NCBI GenBank assembly: GCA_963824215.1
Contig: CAWGOE010000004.1
Span: 682,001-746,000 of the forward strand
Source: VRUE01 sp963824215
GTDB lineage: Bacteria; Actinomycetota; Thermoleophilia; Solirubrobacterales; 70-9
Reading direction: 5' to 3'
DNA: 64,000 nt
How positions within the stretch are numbered: position 1 is the stretch's first letter; each line of letters opens with the position of its first letter. Positions 54,906-64,000 of this stretch are shown piece by piece. The position numbers and the translations under genes were made by a program. The notes beneath the pieces are model-generated. The model was not told the DNA's origin, ran no database searches, and was given only the letters and a program-made list of their open reading frames with translations.

Positions 54906-56044
54906 GAGCGCACCCCCGGCGCGCTCTCGATTACCCAATCGACACAGGCAGTGAGCGCTTCGACGTCGGCCGGCTCTACCGCCGGGAACATGCCGACGCG
55001 GAGCTGGTTGCGGCCGAGCTTGCGGTAGGGCTCGACGTCGACGATGCCGTTGGCGCGCAACGTCGCCGCCACGGCGGCTGCATCGACCGAGTCGGCGAAG
55101 TCGATCGTGCCGACGACCAGCGAGCGCTTCGCAGGGTCGGTGACAAACGGCGAAGCGAAGTCGCTCGCCTCGGCCCAGTCGTAGAGATGGCCGGAGGATG
55201 CGCTGGTGCGCTGCACGCACCAATTGAGGCCGCCGCCGGCGAGCATCCACTCGACCTGATCGGCGAGCAGCAGCAACGTGGCCAGCGCCGGCGTGTTGTA
55301 GGTCTGGTTCTTGCGTGAGTTCTCGAGCGCCGTCTGCAGCGAGAGGAAGGCGGGCTGCCAACGGCTATCGGCACCGTCGAGCCGCTCGATGCGCGCGATC
55401 GCCGCCGGGCTCAGCGCGGCCAGCCAGAGGCCGCCGTCAGCACCGAAGGCCTTCTGCGGGGCGAAGTAGTAGACGTCGGTTTGCGATGCGTCGAGCGGCA
55501 GGCCGCCGGCGCCCGAGGTGGCGTCGATGAGAATGAGCGCGTCGCCGGCGCCGGCCGGCCGCTGCACGTCGACCATCACCCCGGTCGAGGTCTCGTTGTG
55601 GGCCCAGGCGATCACGTCCGCGGCTGGGTCGGCAACCGGATCGGGGGCGCCGCCGGGCTCAGCCTCAACCACGATTGGATCGGTGAGAAACGGAGCGCCG
55701 GCAGTTACCTTGGCGAACTTCTGCGAGAACTCGCCATAGGTGAGGTGGAGGGCGCGGTTCTCGACCAGCCAGGCTGCGGCAGCGTCCCAGAAAGCGGTCG
55801 TTCCGCCGTTGCCGAGAGCGATCTCATAGCCATCGGGCAGGCCGAGCAACTCACCGAGGCCATCGCGGACGCGGCCGACCAGATCGCGCACCGGCGCCTG
55901 GCGGTGCGAAGTGCCCATCAGTTCGGCGCGCGCCGCAAGCCGCGCAAGCGCCTCCGGGCGAACCTTCGACGGCCCACAGCCGAAGCGGCCATCGGCCGGC
56001 TTCAGCTCGGCGGGGATCTGGACTGTTTCCGTGGTGGCTGCCAT
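54902..56044 (-). CDS. serC: Phosphoserine aminotransferase
   Basis: A 380-residue PLP enzyme of the actinobacterial SerC group (IPAELKPADGRFGCGPSKVRPEAL, MGTSHRQAPVRDLVGRVR). PLP Lys is in YYFAPQKAFGADGGLW. It converts 3-phosphohydroxypyruvate to phosphoserine and overlaps serA. ATG 56044 is preferred; an in-frame TTG 4 codons upstream is possible. SerB phosphatase is not in the window. Confidence 0.93.
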   Translation of the reverse strand: MAATTETVQIPAELKPADGRFGCGPSKVRPEALARLAARAELMGTSHRQAPVRDLVGRVRDGLGELLGLPDGYEIALGNGGTTAFWDAAAAWLVENRALHLTYGEFSQKFAKVTAGAPFLTDPIVVEAEPGGAPDPVADPAADVIAWAHNETSTGVMVDVQRPAGAGDALILIDATSGAGGLPLDASQTDVYYFAPQKAFGADGGLWLAALSPAAIARIERLDGADSRWQPAFLSLQTALENSRKNQTYNTPALATLLLLADQVEWMLAGGGLNWCVQRTSASSGHLYDWAEASDFASPFVTDPAKRSLVVGTIDFADSVDAAAVAATLRANGIVDVEPYRKLGRNQLRVGMFPAVEPADVEALTACVDWVIESAPGVRS

Positions 56045-56109
56045 CGCGGCGGCCAAGGTTATTGACCCACGCGGGTGGACCTAGCCGACGCCCACTCGAA
56101 CGGGTCGCG

Positions 56110-56115
56110 TACGAT
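56110..56115 (+). promoter_or_regulatory. Putative cupin gene -10 box (leaderless)
   Basis: TACGAT on the plus strand, 7 bases before ATG 56123. It supports that ATG over the upstream GTG at 56075. Confidence 0.4.
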
Positions 56116-56122
56116 CCGCGCG

Positions 56123-56557
56123 ATGTCGGAGACCGACAACCAAGGAGTGACGAAGGGCGACGGCTACGCGGTCGCCAACCTCACCGACCTCGGCGACGGA
56201 TACGGCTTCCGCAAGATCCGCAAGGAGCTGGGCGTAAACGCCTTCGGCGCCAACGCGATTGTCATCCCACCTTCTTACGAAACCGGCAGCCATCTCCACG
56301 AGGAGCAGGAGGAGCTCTACTTCCTGCACAGTGGCCGCATCGCGATCGAGTTCGGCGATGGCACCAGCCACGAGCTCGAGGCCGGTGGCCTGGCCTGGGT
56401 CGATGCCCCGACCGTGCGCAAGATCCGCAACCTGAGCGACTCCGAGGACGCCGTCTACGTCGTCGTCGGCGGCAAGGACGGCTATGTCGGTCGCGACGGC
56501 AAGCTGCCGCCGGGCGAGGAGTCCGGCCTCGGTGGCGACGGTCCTCCGGACGCCTGA
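56123..56557 (+). CDS. Cupin domain protein
   Basis: A 144-residue single-domain cupin. Metal-site motifs are GSHLHEEQEELYFLHSGRIAIEF (two segments; His, His, Glu) and the second motif around LAWVDAPTVRKIRN, where the usual His is not obvious. It could bind a metal or be a non-catalytic small-molecule binder; no substrate is predictable. It is divergent from serC and followed by the DUF2510 gene 14 bases on. Confidence 0.8.
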   Translation: MSETDNQGVTKGDGYAVANLTDLGDGYGFRKIRKELGVNAFGANAIVIPPSYETGSHLHEEQEELYFLHSGRIAIEFGDGTSHELEAGGLAWVDAPTVRKIRNLSDSEDAVYVVVGGKDGYVGRDGKLPPGEESGLGGDGPPDA

Positions 56558-56571
56558 GCCTTAGAGGCAGC

Positions 56572-57018
56572 GTGCCACAGAACGCAACAGGGAGTACGCC
56601 GCCGGCCTGGATCTTTGCGCCGGTGACGGCCTGGATTTACTTAGCCGGCGTAATCGTTCTTGCCTTCACTCCTGCGTTCCCGCTCAACTGGCTACTGGCG
56701 ATCATCGCCGCGGTCTTCGTGTACCAGGACCTGAACGCGCGCGGGATGCCTACCTTCTGGTGGGCCGCGGCGGTGGTCGTCTTTGGTGCCTTGGCCTATG
56801 TCTTCTTCGTCTATCGAAGGCCAAAGCCGGCGGTTGTCTATTCGCCCCAGGCAGCGGTGTCTCAACAGGCACGCATGGCCCAGGGCCTACCGCCCCAGCC
56901 GGTCCCCGGCCACCACGCTACGCAGGCCTCACCCGCCGGGTGGTACCCAGACCCCACGGGCGACGCTCGTGTCCGCTACTGGGACGGGACTCGCTGGACC
57001 GAGCACACCGCCATTTAA
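56572..57018 (+). CDS. DUF2510 membrane protein
   Basis: A 148-residue protein. Two or three hydrophobic helices in residues about 15-80 (IYLAGVIVLAFTPAF, WLLAIIAAVFVYQ, WWAAAVVVFGALAYVFFVY), a Pro/Gln-rich linker, then the C-terminal DUF2510 motif AGWYPDPTGDARVRYWDGTRW. GTG 56572 has AGAGG 5 bases upstream. DUF2510 is common in actinobacterial membrane proteins and has no defined function. Confidence 0.78.
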   Translation: MPQNATGSTPPAWIFAPVTAWIYLAGVIVLAFTPAFPLNWLLAIIAAVFVYQDLNARGMPTFWWAAAVVVFGALAYVFFVYRRPKPAVVYSPQAAVSQQARMAQGLPPQPVPGHHATQASPAGWYPDPTGDARVRYWDGTRWTEHTAI

Positions 57019-57025
57019 CGCGGTG

Positions 57026-57472
57026 CTAAACCTTCTGAACTAGGACGTTGCCGAAGTCGTCGACGCTAACCATCTGCCTCTTTTCCCCACCGAAGACCGC
57101 AATGAAGAACCAGATGATCCACCAGAGGCCGAGGGTGAAAACACCAATGAGGAAATGCAGTAGGTGATTGGGTCGGTGGCCGCGAACGACTACGGCCTGA
57201 AATTCGCCTTGTGACTCGATGCGCCCACCGCTCGCCACCTGGCCCTGCAGGGCGTTGGCAAGCAGCGCCTTCCGTTCTTCAGGCGCCCGTGCCACCTGCG
57301 AAAGGATCTGTGGGTCGGCTGGTGCCGCTGGCGCGGATGGAGGAGGCGGCGGGGGCGGAGCAACTGCGGTCGGGTCCACGGCTTCCTCCGCAACGACCGA
57401 CGCTGGTTCCTCGGGGCTTTCGCTTCCCTGACTGGGCTCTTGCGCAGCGGCCCCTTTTTCCTCCTCGTTCAT
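57026..57472 (-). CDS. Hypothetical membrane protein
   Basis: A 148-residue protein. The N-terminal half is acidic then Pro/Ala-rich and probably disordered; the middle (about 52-85) is helical; the C-terminus has one hydrophobic hairpin-like segment HLLHFLIGVFTLGLWWIIWF followed by GGEKRQMVSVDDFGNVLV. AAGGAGGGG precedes the ATG at ideal spacing. The family is not recognised. It converges with the DUF2510 gene, 7 bases between stops. Confidence 0.65.
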   Translation of the reverse strand: MNEEEKGAAAQEPSQGSESPEEPASVVAEEAVDPTAVAPPPPPPPSAPAAPADPQILSQVARAPEERKALLANALQGQVASGGRIESQGEFQAVVVRGHRPNHLLHFLIGVFTLGLWWIIWFFIAVFGGEKRQMVSVDDFGNVLVQKV

Positions 57473-57620
57473 GCAACCCCTCCTTGGTTCGATACGGGCG
57501 GCGTGATGCTAAATGGTTACTTCGGTACGTGTAGTGCCCTGCTCATACGAAGCATATGTGAGCCTCTGGCTCAGAACCCTGCGCCAGGTCTCACCAGCAA
57601 GAAGCTGTATGCGCTCGTGA

Positions 57621-57645
57621 GCCGGGAGGCGCACCGCCTCCCGGC
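57621..57645 (-). terminator. Hairpin downstream of ilvC
   Basis: Perfect 11-bp stem GCCGGGAGGCG/CGCCTCCCGGC with a 3-nt loop, 13 bp after the ilvC stop on the minus strand. No T-run follows. It is the only clear structure in the 57473-57657 gap. Confidence 0.6.
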
Positions 57646-57657
57646 CTACACAGAGAC

Positions 57658-58662
<1,005 letters not shown>

Positions 58663-58673
58663 GGCTGAGCAGG

Positions 58674-60000
58674 CTAACGGAGGGCGCGCCGCAGCAGCTT
58701 GCCCGAGGGCGTGCGCGGCAGCGCCGCGGCCAGCTCGACTCGCTTCGGCACCTTGAAGCCAGCGAGCGACTCGGCGCAGTGGCGACGTAACTCGTCCGGC
58801 GTTGCCGTAGACCCGTCTCGCAGGACCACCACCGCGGTCACGGCCTGCTGCCACTCGGGGTCCTCGCGGCCGACGACGGCGGCATCGGCGACCTCGGGGT
58901 GTCGTAGCAATACCTGCTCGACTTCGGCCGGGACGACGTTCTCACCACCGCTGACGATCATGTCGTCGATCCGGTCCTCGACGTAGAGGAAGCCGTCCTC
59001 GTCGATCCGGCCGAGATCCCCCGTGTGCAGCCAGCCATCGGAATCGACCCGGCTCGGCGCGACGGTCGGCCCCTGGACGAGGATCTCGCCGTTGCTGATC
59101 CGCAGGTGGGTGGTGAGCAGCGGCCGGCCGGCGGAGCCGAGCTTGCGCTGGGCCTCCGCCGGGGCGAGGGTCGTCACCTGCGAGCACGCCTCGGTTAGGC
59201 CGTAGGTCTGGACCACGGTGGCGCCCCGGGCGGCCGCCTCTTCCAACGGCTCCTCCGGCACCGGGCCGCCACCAACCAGAATCGCGCGCGGACCGGAGAG
59301 GTCGGCGCCGGCCTCGAGCAGTCGGGTCAGCATCGTCGTCACCAGCGAAACCACCGAGATCTGGTCGCGCTCGAGAGCGGCTGCGACCCGATCGACGTCA
59401 AAGCCATCGTGTAGCACCGCGGCCGTGCCGTAGATCACCGAGCGCATGACGATGCTGAGCCCCGAGATATGGCTGAGCGGCAGGCAGCAGAGCCAGCGGT
59501 CGGTGGGCTCGACGCCGATCGTGAAGCCGGAGCCGACCGCGCTCCAGAGGAAGTTGCCGTAGGTGAGCTCGACCGGGTCCGGCGCGCCGGTGCTGCCGCT
59601 GGTCAGGACCCGGCAGCAGGGCGCATCCATGTCGTGCTCACCGAGCAGCGGCAGGTCGGCCTCGGTCTGGGTCAGCTCGCCGGGGTCGCTGAGGTCAACG
59701 GTGGGCTCCTCGGTCGCGATCACCGCCGCGCGCTCCGCCGGGGTCAGGCGGGGGCTAAGTGGCAACAGCACCGCGCCGACCTTCATCAGCGCGTGGACGA
59801 GGACAACCTGCTCGCGACGCGGCTGCATGGTCAGAGCTGCGACCGAGCCGCGGCGCACGCCGTGCGCCTCCAGCCGGCGCGCCACCCAGGTCGCCTCGGC
59901 CTCGAGCTCGGCATAGGTGACCGCGGAGCCGTCCGCGATCAGGGCGGTGCGGTCGGGGCAGGTCTGGGATTCTCTGGGCGAGCCAGTCGTCGAGCTTCAT
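58674..60000 (-). CDS. menE: o-Succinylbenzoate-CoA ligase-type AMP-binding enzyme, frame-disrupted
   Basis: An ANL-superfamily ligase in a menaquinone cluster. The main frame shows LTSGSTGAPDPVELTYGN, VVQTYGLTEACSQV, GWLHTGDLGRIDEDGFLYVEDR and catalytic Lys in RTPSGKLLRRAL. This frame has no start codon before GTG 59885, which would delete the N-terminus. The matching N-terminus MKLDDWLAQR begins at ATG 60000 in another frame and joins TCPDRTALIADGSAVTYAEL if one base near 59967-59973 is removed. It is probably a single-base insertion. It diverges from menB. Confidence 0.82.
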
Positions 60001-60008
60001 CGGCCGGA

Positions 60009-60014
60009 TATCGT
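60009..60014 (+). promoter_or_regulatory. Putative menB -10 box (leaderless)
   Basis: TATCGT on the plus strand, 7 bases before the menB ATG. The intergenic gap to menE is only 21 bp and includes the palindrome GATATC, so both directions may share it. Confidence 0.4.
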
Positions 60015-60021
60015 GCCCATC

Positions 60022-60891
60022 ATGCCCCAACGCCACAAAGAAGCCCCGCCCGCGGAGGAGCTCTACGCCCCGATCGAGTGGGTGGCGGGCGGCGACGAGT
60101 ACGAAGACATTCGCTACGAGCAGGCTGACGGGATCGCCAAGATCACGATCGACCGGCCAGAGGTGCTCAACGCCTTCCGCCCGCAAACGCTGATCGAGGT
60201 CTCCGCGGCGATGGAGCTGGCCCGGGAGGACACCGAGGTCGGCGTGATCGTCCTCACCGGCGAGGGACAGAAGGCCTTCTGCTCAGGCGGCGACCAATCG
60301 GTGCGCGGCGACAGCGGCTATGTCGCCGAGGGCGCCTCGATAGGCCGTTTCCACGTCACCGATCTGCAGGTGCAGATGCGACGGCTGCCGAAGCCGGTGG
60401 TGGCGATGGTGGCCGGCTGGGCGATCGGCGGCGGTCACATCCTGCACATCTGCTGCGACCTGACGATCGCCGCCGACAACGCCCGTTTCGGGCAGACCGG
60501 GCCGCGCGTCGGCTCCTGGGACGGCGGCTTCGGCGCCTCCTTAATGCGGGACCTGGTCGGGACCAAGAAGGCAAAGGAGCTCTGGCTGCTCTGCCGCCAG
60601 TACGACGCCGAGGAGGCCATGGAGATGGGCCTGGTCAACAGGGTCGTCCCGGTCGATGAGCTCGAACGTGAGACGGTCGCCTGGTGCCGGGAGATGCTCG
60701 CCCTCTCCCCCTTCGCGCTGCGCCTGGTCAAGGCCAGCTTCAACGCGCACGAGGACGGCTACGCGGGAATCCAGCAACTTGCCCACGACACCAACCTGCT
60801 CTTCTACGGCAGCGAGGAGGCCCGCGAGGGCCGCGAGGCATTCAAGGAGAAGCGCCCGCCCGACTTCTCGAAGTTTCCGAGACGGCCATGA
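60022..60891 (+). CDS. menB: 1,4-dihydroxy-2-naphthoyl-CoA synthase
   Basis: A 289-residue crotonase-fold enzyme closing the naphthoate ring in menaquinone synthesis. GEGQKAFCSGGDQSVRG is the MenB oxyanion/SGGDQ motif; AGWAIGGGHILHICCDLTIA and VGSWDGGFGASLMRDLVG are diagnostic of MenB over other crotonases. The C-terminal segment ends REAFKEKRPPDFSKFPRRP. The stop overlaps the menA start (ATGA). Confidence 0.95.
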   Translation: MPQRHKEAPPAEELYAPIEWVAGGDEYEDIRYEQADGIAKITIDRPEVLNAFRPQTLIEVSAAMELAREDTEVGVIVLTGEGQKAFCSGGDQSVRGDSGYVAEGASIGRFHVTDLQVQMRRLPKPVVAMVAGWAIGGGHILHICCDLTIAADNARFGQTGPRVGSWDGGFGASLMRDLVGTKKAKELWLLCRQYDAEEAMEMGLVNRVVPVDELERETVAWCREMLALSPFALRLVKASFNAHEDGYAGIQQLAHDTNLLFYGSEEAREGREAFKEKRPPDFSKFPRRP

Positions 60892-61769
60892 GGATCTGGC
60901 TGATGGCGGCGCGGCCGCGCACTCTGCCGGCGGCGATCGCGCCGGTTCTCGTCGGCACCGCCGCTGCGGTCGAATGGTTTGGCAGCCTGCCCCGCGTCGG
61001 CGCTTTCATCGCCGCACTGCTCGGCTCGATCTTCATCCAGATCGGCACCAATCTCGCCAACGACTACTCGGACGCCAAGCGCGGCGCCGACACGGTTGAT
61101 CGGCTGGGTCCGGTGCGGGTGACCTCTGCCGGCCTGGTGACGCCGCAGCGGGTGTTGGTGGCCACCTGGGTCGCGTTCGCAGCCGCCGTCGCCTGCGGCA
61201 TCTACCTGACCGCGGTGGCGGGACCGGTCATCTTGCTGATCGGCGTCGTCTCGATCGCCGCCGGCGTCCTCTACACCGGCGGACCGCACCCCTACGGTTA
61301 CGCCGGGCTCGGCGAGGTATTCGTCTTCCTCTTCTTCGGCCTGGTCGCCGTCAACGGCTCCTACTACGTCCAGGTCGAGCAACTCGACGCGCTGCCGCTC
61401 GGGCTCTCGATCTCGGTCGGCTTCCTTGCCACCGCGATCCTCGTCGTCAACAACGTGCGCGACATCGAGACCGACCGCCGCGCTGGCAAGATGACGATGG
61501 CGGTGCGGGTGGGGCGGCACAACGCAGTAGTGCTCTATCGGCTCCTGGTGCTCGGGGCCTTCCTCGTCCTGCCGATCTCGTTGGTGGGCGCCGACGTGAG
61601 CCTGCTTCCGCTGATCGGACTGCTGGCGGTGCCGCTGGCGATCAAGCCGCTGCGCACGATGAGCAATCGCACCGATGGCCCATCCCTGAACGCAGCCCTC
61701 GCTGGCACCGGAGCGCTGCTTGGGATCTTCAGCCTGCTCGTCTCCGCCGGCCTGCTGCTCGCGGCGTAG
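60888..61769 (+). CDS. menA: 1,4-dihydroxy-2-naphthoate polyprenyltransferase
   Basis: A 293-residue UbiA-family membrane enzyme that attaches the polyprenyl tail to DHNA. The first Asp-rich motif is NLANDYSDAKRGADT and the second NNVRDIETDRRAGKMT. About eight to nine helices are visible. ATG at 60888 is inside the menB stop. It starts MRIWLMAARPRTLPAAIAPVLVG, the family N-terminus. Confidence 0.95.
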   Translation: MRIWLMAARPRTLPAAIAPVLVGTAAAVEWFGSLPRVGAFIAALLGSIFIQIGTNLANDYSDAKRGADTVDRLGPVRVTSAGLVTPQRVLVATWVAFAAAVACGIYLTAVAGPVILLIGVVSIAAGVLYTGGPHPYGYAGLGEVFVFLFFGLVAVNGSYYVQVEQLDALPLGLSISVGFLATAILVVNNVRDIETDRRAGKMTMAVRVGRHNAVVLYRLLVLGAFLVLPISLVGADVSLLPLIGLLAVPLAIKPLRTMSNRTDGPSLNAALAGTGALLGIFSLLVSAGLLLAA

Positions 61770-61778
61770 GCTCAACGT

Positions 61779-62837
61779 ATGCGCATCGCCTCGGTCGAGG
61801 TTGTCCCCTACGCGCTGCCGTTCCGCGAGCCATACGTGACCGCCGCCGGCAGGCTGGACCGGCGCGAGATGGTCCTCCTGCGCCTGCGCTCCGAGGATGG
61901 GCTGATTGGTCTCGGCGAAGCGGTTCCACTGTCCCTGCGCGGGGGCGCGTCACTGTCTCAGGTCGTCGCAGAGCTGGCGCAGCTCGGCGAGCGGGAGACC
62001 CTCGATGAGGCGACCCTGCGCGGCGACGTCCTCTCGTTGTCGGCGCCCGCGCGCTGCGCGGCGTTGACGGCGTTACTCGACCTTCGGGGGAAGAGGGTGG
62101 CTGCCGAGAAGGGCGCCGGTGCTGGGTCCTCGCCCGCCATCCGTTGCAACGCAACCCTGATCGCGGGCGATCCTGCCTCTGTCGTGGCTGGGGCTGAACG
62201 CTGGGCGGCCGACGGCTTCTCCACCTTCAAGTTGAAGCTCGGCGGCGGTGACGAGGCGGCCCAGGTGCGCGCCGTGCGCGAGGCCTTGGGCCCGCGGGCG
62301 CGGATCCGGATCGACGTCAACGGCGCCTGGGACGTCGAGACGGCAAAGCGGACACTGGGCGAAATCGAGCCATACGAGGTCGAGCTCGCCGAGCAGCCGG
62401 TGGCGACCTTGGAGGAGGCGATGGAGATTGCGAGATCGACCTCGATCCCGATCGCCGGCGACGAGAGCATCGAGAGCCGCGCCGACGCCGAACGCGCCGT
62501 GGCGATGGAGGCCTGCCGGGTGACCGGTGTGAAGCTGTCCAAGGTCGGCGGCCCCGAGGAGGCGATCGAGATCGCCGAGGTCCTTCCCGCCTACATGTCG
62601 AGCGCGCTCGACGGCCCGGTGGGAATCGCAGCAGCAGCGCAGGTCGCGGCTACCCTGGGCGAGGCGGCCGTTGGCGGCGGACCAGACTTGGCTCACGGCC
62701 TTGCTACGCAGCGCCTCTTCGCATCGACGATCGCCTCAGTCGAGTGCGGGCTCGAGGGGGACATGCTTTACGCGCCTGAAGGTCCCGGCCTCGGTGTCGA
62801 GATCGACGAGGCGGCGCTCGAGGCCCATCGAATTTGA
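61779..62837 (+). CDS. menC: o-Succinylbenzoate synthase (enolase superfamily)
   Basis: A 352-residue enzyme of the muconate-lactonizing/MenC group. Lys pair in STFKLKLGG, metal ligands Asp in RIDVNGAWD, Glu in VELAEQPVA and Asp in IAGDESIES, general base Lys in GVKLSKVGG. Context decides MenC over dipeptide epimerase. It lies 9 bases after menA; a TAGGCT 6 bases before the ATG overlaps the menA stop. Confidence 0.9.
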   Translation: MRIASVEVVPYALPFREPYVTAAGRLDRREMVLLRLRSEDGLIGLGEAVPLSLRGGASLSQVVAELAQLGERETLDEATLRGDVLSLSAPARCAALTALLDLRGKRVAAEKGAGAGSSPAIRCNATLIAGDPASVVAGAERWAADGFSTFKLKLGGGDEAAQVRAVREALGPRARIRIDVNGAWDVETAKRTLGEIEPYEVELAEQPVATLEEAMEIARSTSIPIAGDESIESRADAERAVAMEACRVTGVKLSKVGGPEEAIEIAEVLPAYMSSALDGPVGIAAAAQVAATLGEAAVGGGPDLAHGLATQRLFASTIASVECGLEGDMLYAPEGPGLGVEIDEAALEAHRI

Positions 62838-62844
62838 CAGGCCT

Positions 62845-62889
62845 TGGCGACTTACCCCCCACATAAGAGGGGGTAAGTCGCCATAGGCT
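62845..62889 (+). promoter_or_regulatory. Hairpin and putative menD -10 box
   Basis: Perfect 15-bp stem (62845-62859 with 62869-62883, 9-nt loop) directly followed by TAGGCT (62884-62889), 7 bases before the menD ATG. It looks like a terminator for menC joined to a leaderless promoter for menD. Confidence 0.5.
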
Positions 62890-62896
62890 CTAGGGA

Positions 62897-64000
62897 ATGG
62901 ACACGACCAACGCCAATACCGCGCTCGCCTCGGCCTTCGTCGAGGAGTTGGCGCGCAGCGGGCTGCGCAACGCGGTCCTCTCCCCTGGCTCGCGCTCGAC
63001 CCCACTGGCGCTGGCGCTGTGGCGCCAGGCCGAGATTGAGACGACGGTGATCGTCGATGAGCGCTCGGCGGCCTTCTTTGCCGTAGGCGCCGCACAGGCG
63101 AGCGGAGCACCCGTTGCGATCCTCTGCACTTCCGGCACCGCCGCCGCCAACTTCCACCCGGCCGTCTGCGAGGCGGATCACTCCGCGGTGCCTCTACTCG
63201 TCCTCACCGCCGACCGGCCGCCGGAGCTGCGCGACATCGGCGCCGGCCAGGCGATCGACCAGCTGAAGCTCTACGGCTCCTCGGTGCGCTGGTTCTGCGA
63301 GGTCGGCACTCACGATGCCGACGACGACGGGCTCCTCCACTACCGCTCGACCGCCTGTCGTGCCTTCGCCGCCGCCCGCGGCGACTCACGCCCTGGCCCA
63401 GTCCATCTCAATTTCCCTTTCCGCGAGCCGCTCGCGCCGCTAGCCGAGGATGGCGCTGTGACTGCAACCGACCCACTGGCACTGAACGGCCGCGACACCC
63501 GGCCGCTGACCGCGGTGACCCCGATCGACATGGAGCCGTCGCAGTTTCTGCTCGACGAGGTCGCCAAGCACATTGCCGAGGCCGACATCGGCGTTATCGT
63601 CGCTGGCAGGCAGCTCGATCCGGAGCTGCGTGAGCCAGTTGCCCACCTGGCGCGCGTCGCCGGCTTCCCGATCCTCGCCGAGCCGACCTCGCAGTTGCGC
63701 TGCGGTCCCCACGATCGCTCCTATGTCGTGAGCGCCTACGACCTGCTTCTGCGCGATGAGGAATTTCGCGAGGCCGCGTCGCCCAATCTGATCCTCCGCT
63801 TCGGCGAGATGCCGACCAGCAAGCCGCTGCGCTCATGGCTTGCCGAGTCAGGCGCCGATCAGATCGTCATCGATCCTCTGGGCGGCTGGAACGAGCCGAG
63901 CCGGAGGGCCGCAGCTCTGCTGCGTGCCGATCCGACCGAGCTGGCGTCCGGATGGGCCGCGCGACTTGGCGAGGATCGGCCCCCGCCGGCAATGTGGCTG
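62897..64000 (+). CDS. menD: 2-Succinyl-5-enolpyruvyl-6-hydroxy-3-cyclohexene-1-carboxylate synthase, partial
   Basis: The first 368 codons of MenD, open to the window end with no stop. It is a ThDP-dependent enzyme adding 2-oxoglutarate to isochorismate. NAVLSPGSRSTPLALALW, VDERSAAFFAVGAAQASG with catalytic Glu, TSGTAAANFHPAVCEA and LTADRPPELRDIGAGQAIDQ are unmistakable MenD motifs; the central domain follows (VIVAGRQL). The ThDP-binding C-terminal domain lies beyond the window. Confidence 0.95.
   Translation, partial: MDTTNANTALASAFVEELARSGLRNAVLSPGSRSTPLALALWRQAEIETTVIVDERSAAFFAVGAAQASGAPVAILCTSGTAAANFHPAVCEADHSAVPLLVLTADRPPELRDIGAGQAIDQLKLYGSSVRWFCEVGTHDADDDGLLHYRSTACRAFAAARGDSRPGPVHLNFPFREPLAPLAEDGAVTATDPLALNGRDTRPLTAVTPIDMEPSQFLLDEVAKHIAEADIGVIVAGRQLDPELREPVAHLARVAGFPILAEPTSQLRCGPHDRSYVVSAYDLLLRDEEFREAASPNLILRFGEMPTSKPLRSWLAESGADQIVIDPLGGWNEPSRRAAALLRADPTELASGWAARLGEDRPPPAMWL

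Noticed and set aside
54906..55361. N-terminal extension of serA into serC
   Set aside because: It is a shadow of serC; the GTG at 54905 overlapping the serC stop gives the family N-terminus.
56062..56571. N-terminal extension of the DUF2510 gene through the cupin gene
   Set aside because: The in-frame upstream part is an Arg-rich shadow of the cupin frame; GTG 56572 with a ribosome site is the sensible start.

Overview
The window is a high-GC actinobacterial chromosome segment. The gene content and the 16S rRNA look like Thermoleophilia (Solirubrobacterales-type): HisZ plus short HisG, an FHA/MerR pair as in other actinobacteria, SepF/YggT, a menaquinone gene set, and Asp in place of the MurA active-site Cys. 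No phage, IS transposase, CRISPR array or replication origin is visible. It is almost entirely housekeeping DNA. The unusual content lies in the regulatory layer: leader peptide, operators, leaderless promoters and palindromes at transcription-unit boundaries.

Layout. (1) 1-28.2 kb: apart from one gene at 81-944, every gene is on the minus strand. Read in transcription order: murA; hisZ-hisG-hisD-hisB-hisH-hisA; hisF-cca-pgeF-yggS-sepF; proC-yggT-lspA-rluD-like; rpsB-tsf-pyrH-frr-uppS-cdsA; dxr-rseP-ispG-proS-pgsA; then an RsiG-like 90-residue protein, a zinc-ribbon/FHA protein, a MerR regulator, an SRPBCC protein and an alkyl-DHAP-synthase-like flavoprotein. Most genes overlap by 1-8 bases (ATGA/GTGA/TTGA). 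Four long inverted repeats separate the blocks, and each is followed by a -10-like box just before the next start codon. (2) 28.2-36 kb: an alpha/beta hydrolase on plus, then a 16S-23S-5S rRNA operon on minus with no spacer tRNA, then tyrS on minus. (3) 36-38.3 kb: a class A penicillin-binding protein on plus. (4) 38.2-50.3 kb, minus: aag, argH, a DegT aminotransferase, cimA, ilvE, leuB, a Tam-like methyltransferase, leuD, leuC, an XRE-cupin regulator, and leuA behind a Leu-rich leader peptide. Together these cover leucine synthesis and the citramalate route to isoleucine. (5) 50.3-58.7 kb: an MFS exporter (plus), an RTX-repeat secreted protein, a quinone oxidoreductase, serA and serC (minus), a cupin and a DUF2510 protein (plus), a small membrane protein and ilvC (minus). 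(6) 58.7-64 kb: the menaquinone cluster menE (minus), menB-menA-menC-menD (plus); menD runs off the window.

Two genes, leuA and menE, carry single-base frame disruptions in otherwise well-conserved sequence. The MFS gene appears to start at AUC. These could be real or sequencing indels/errors, and reads would decide.
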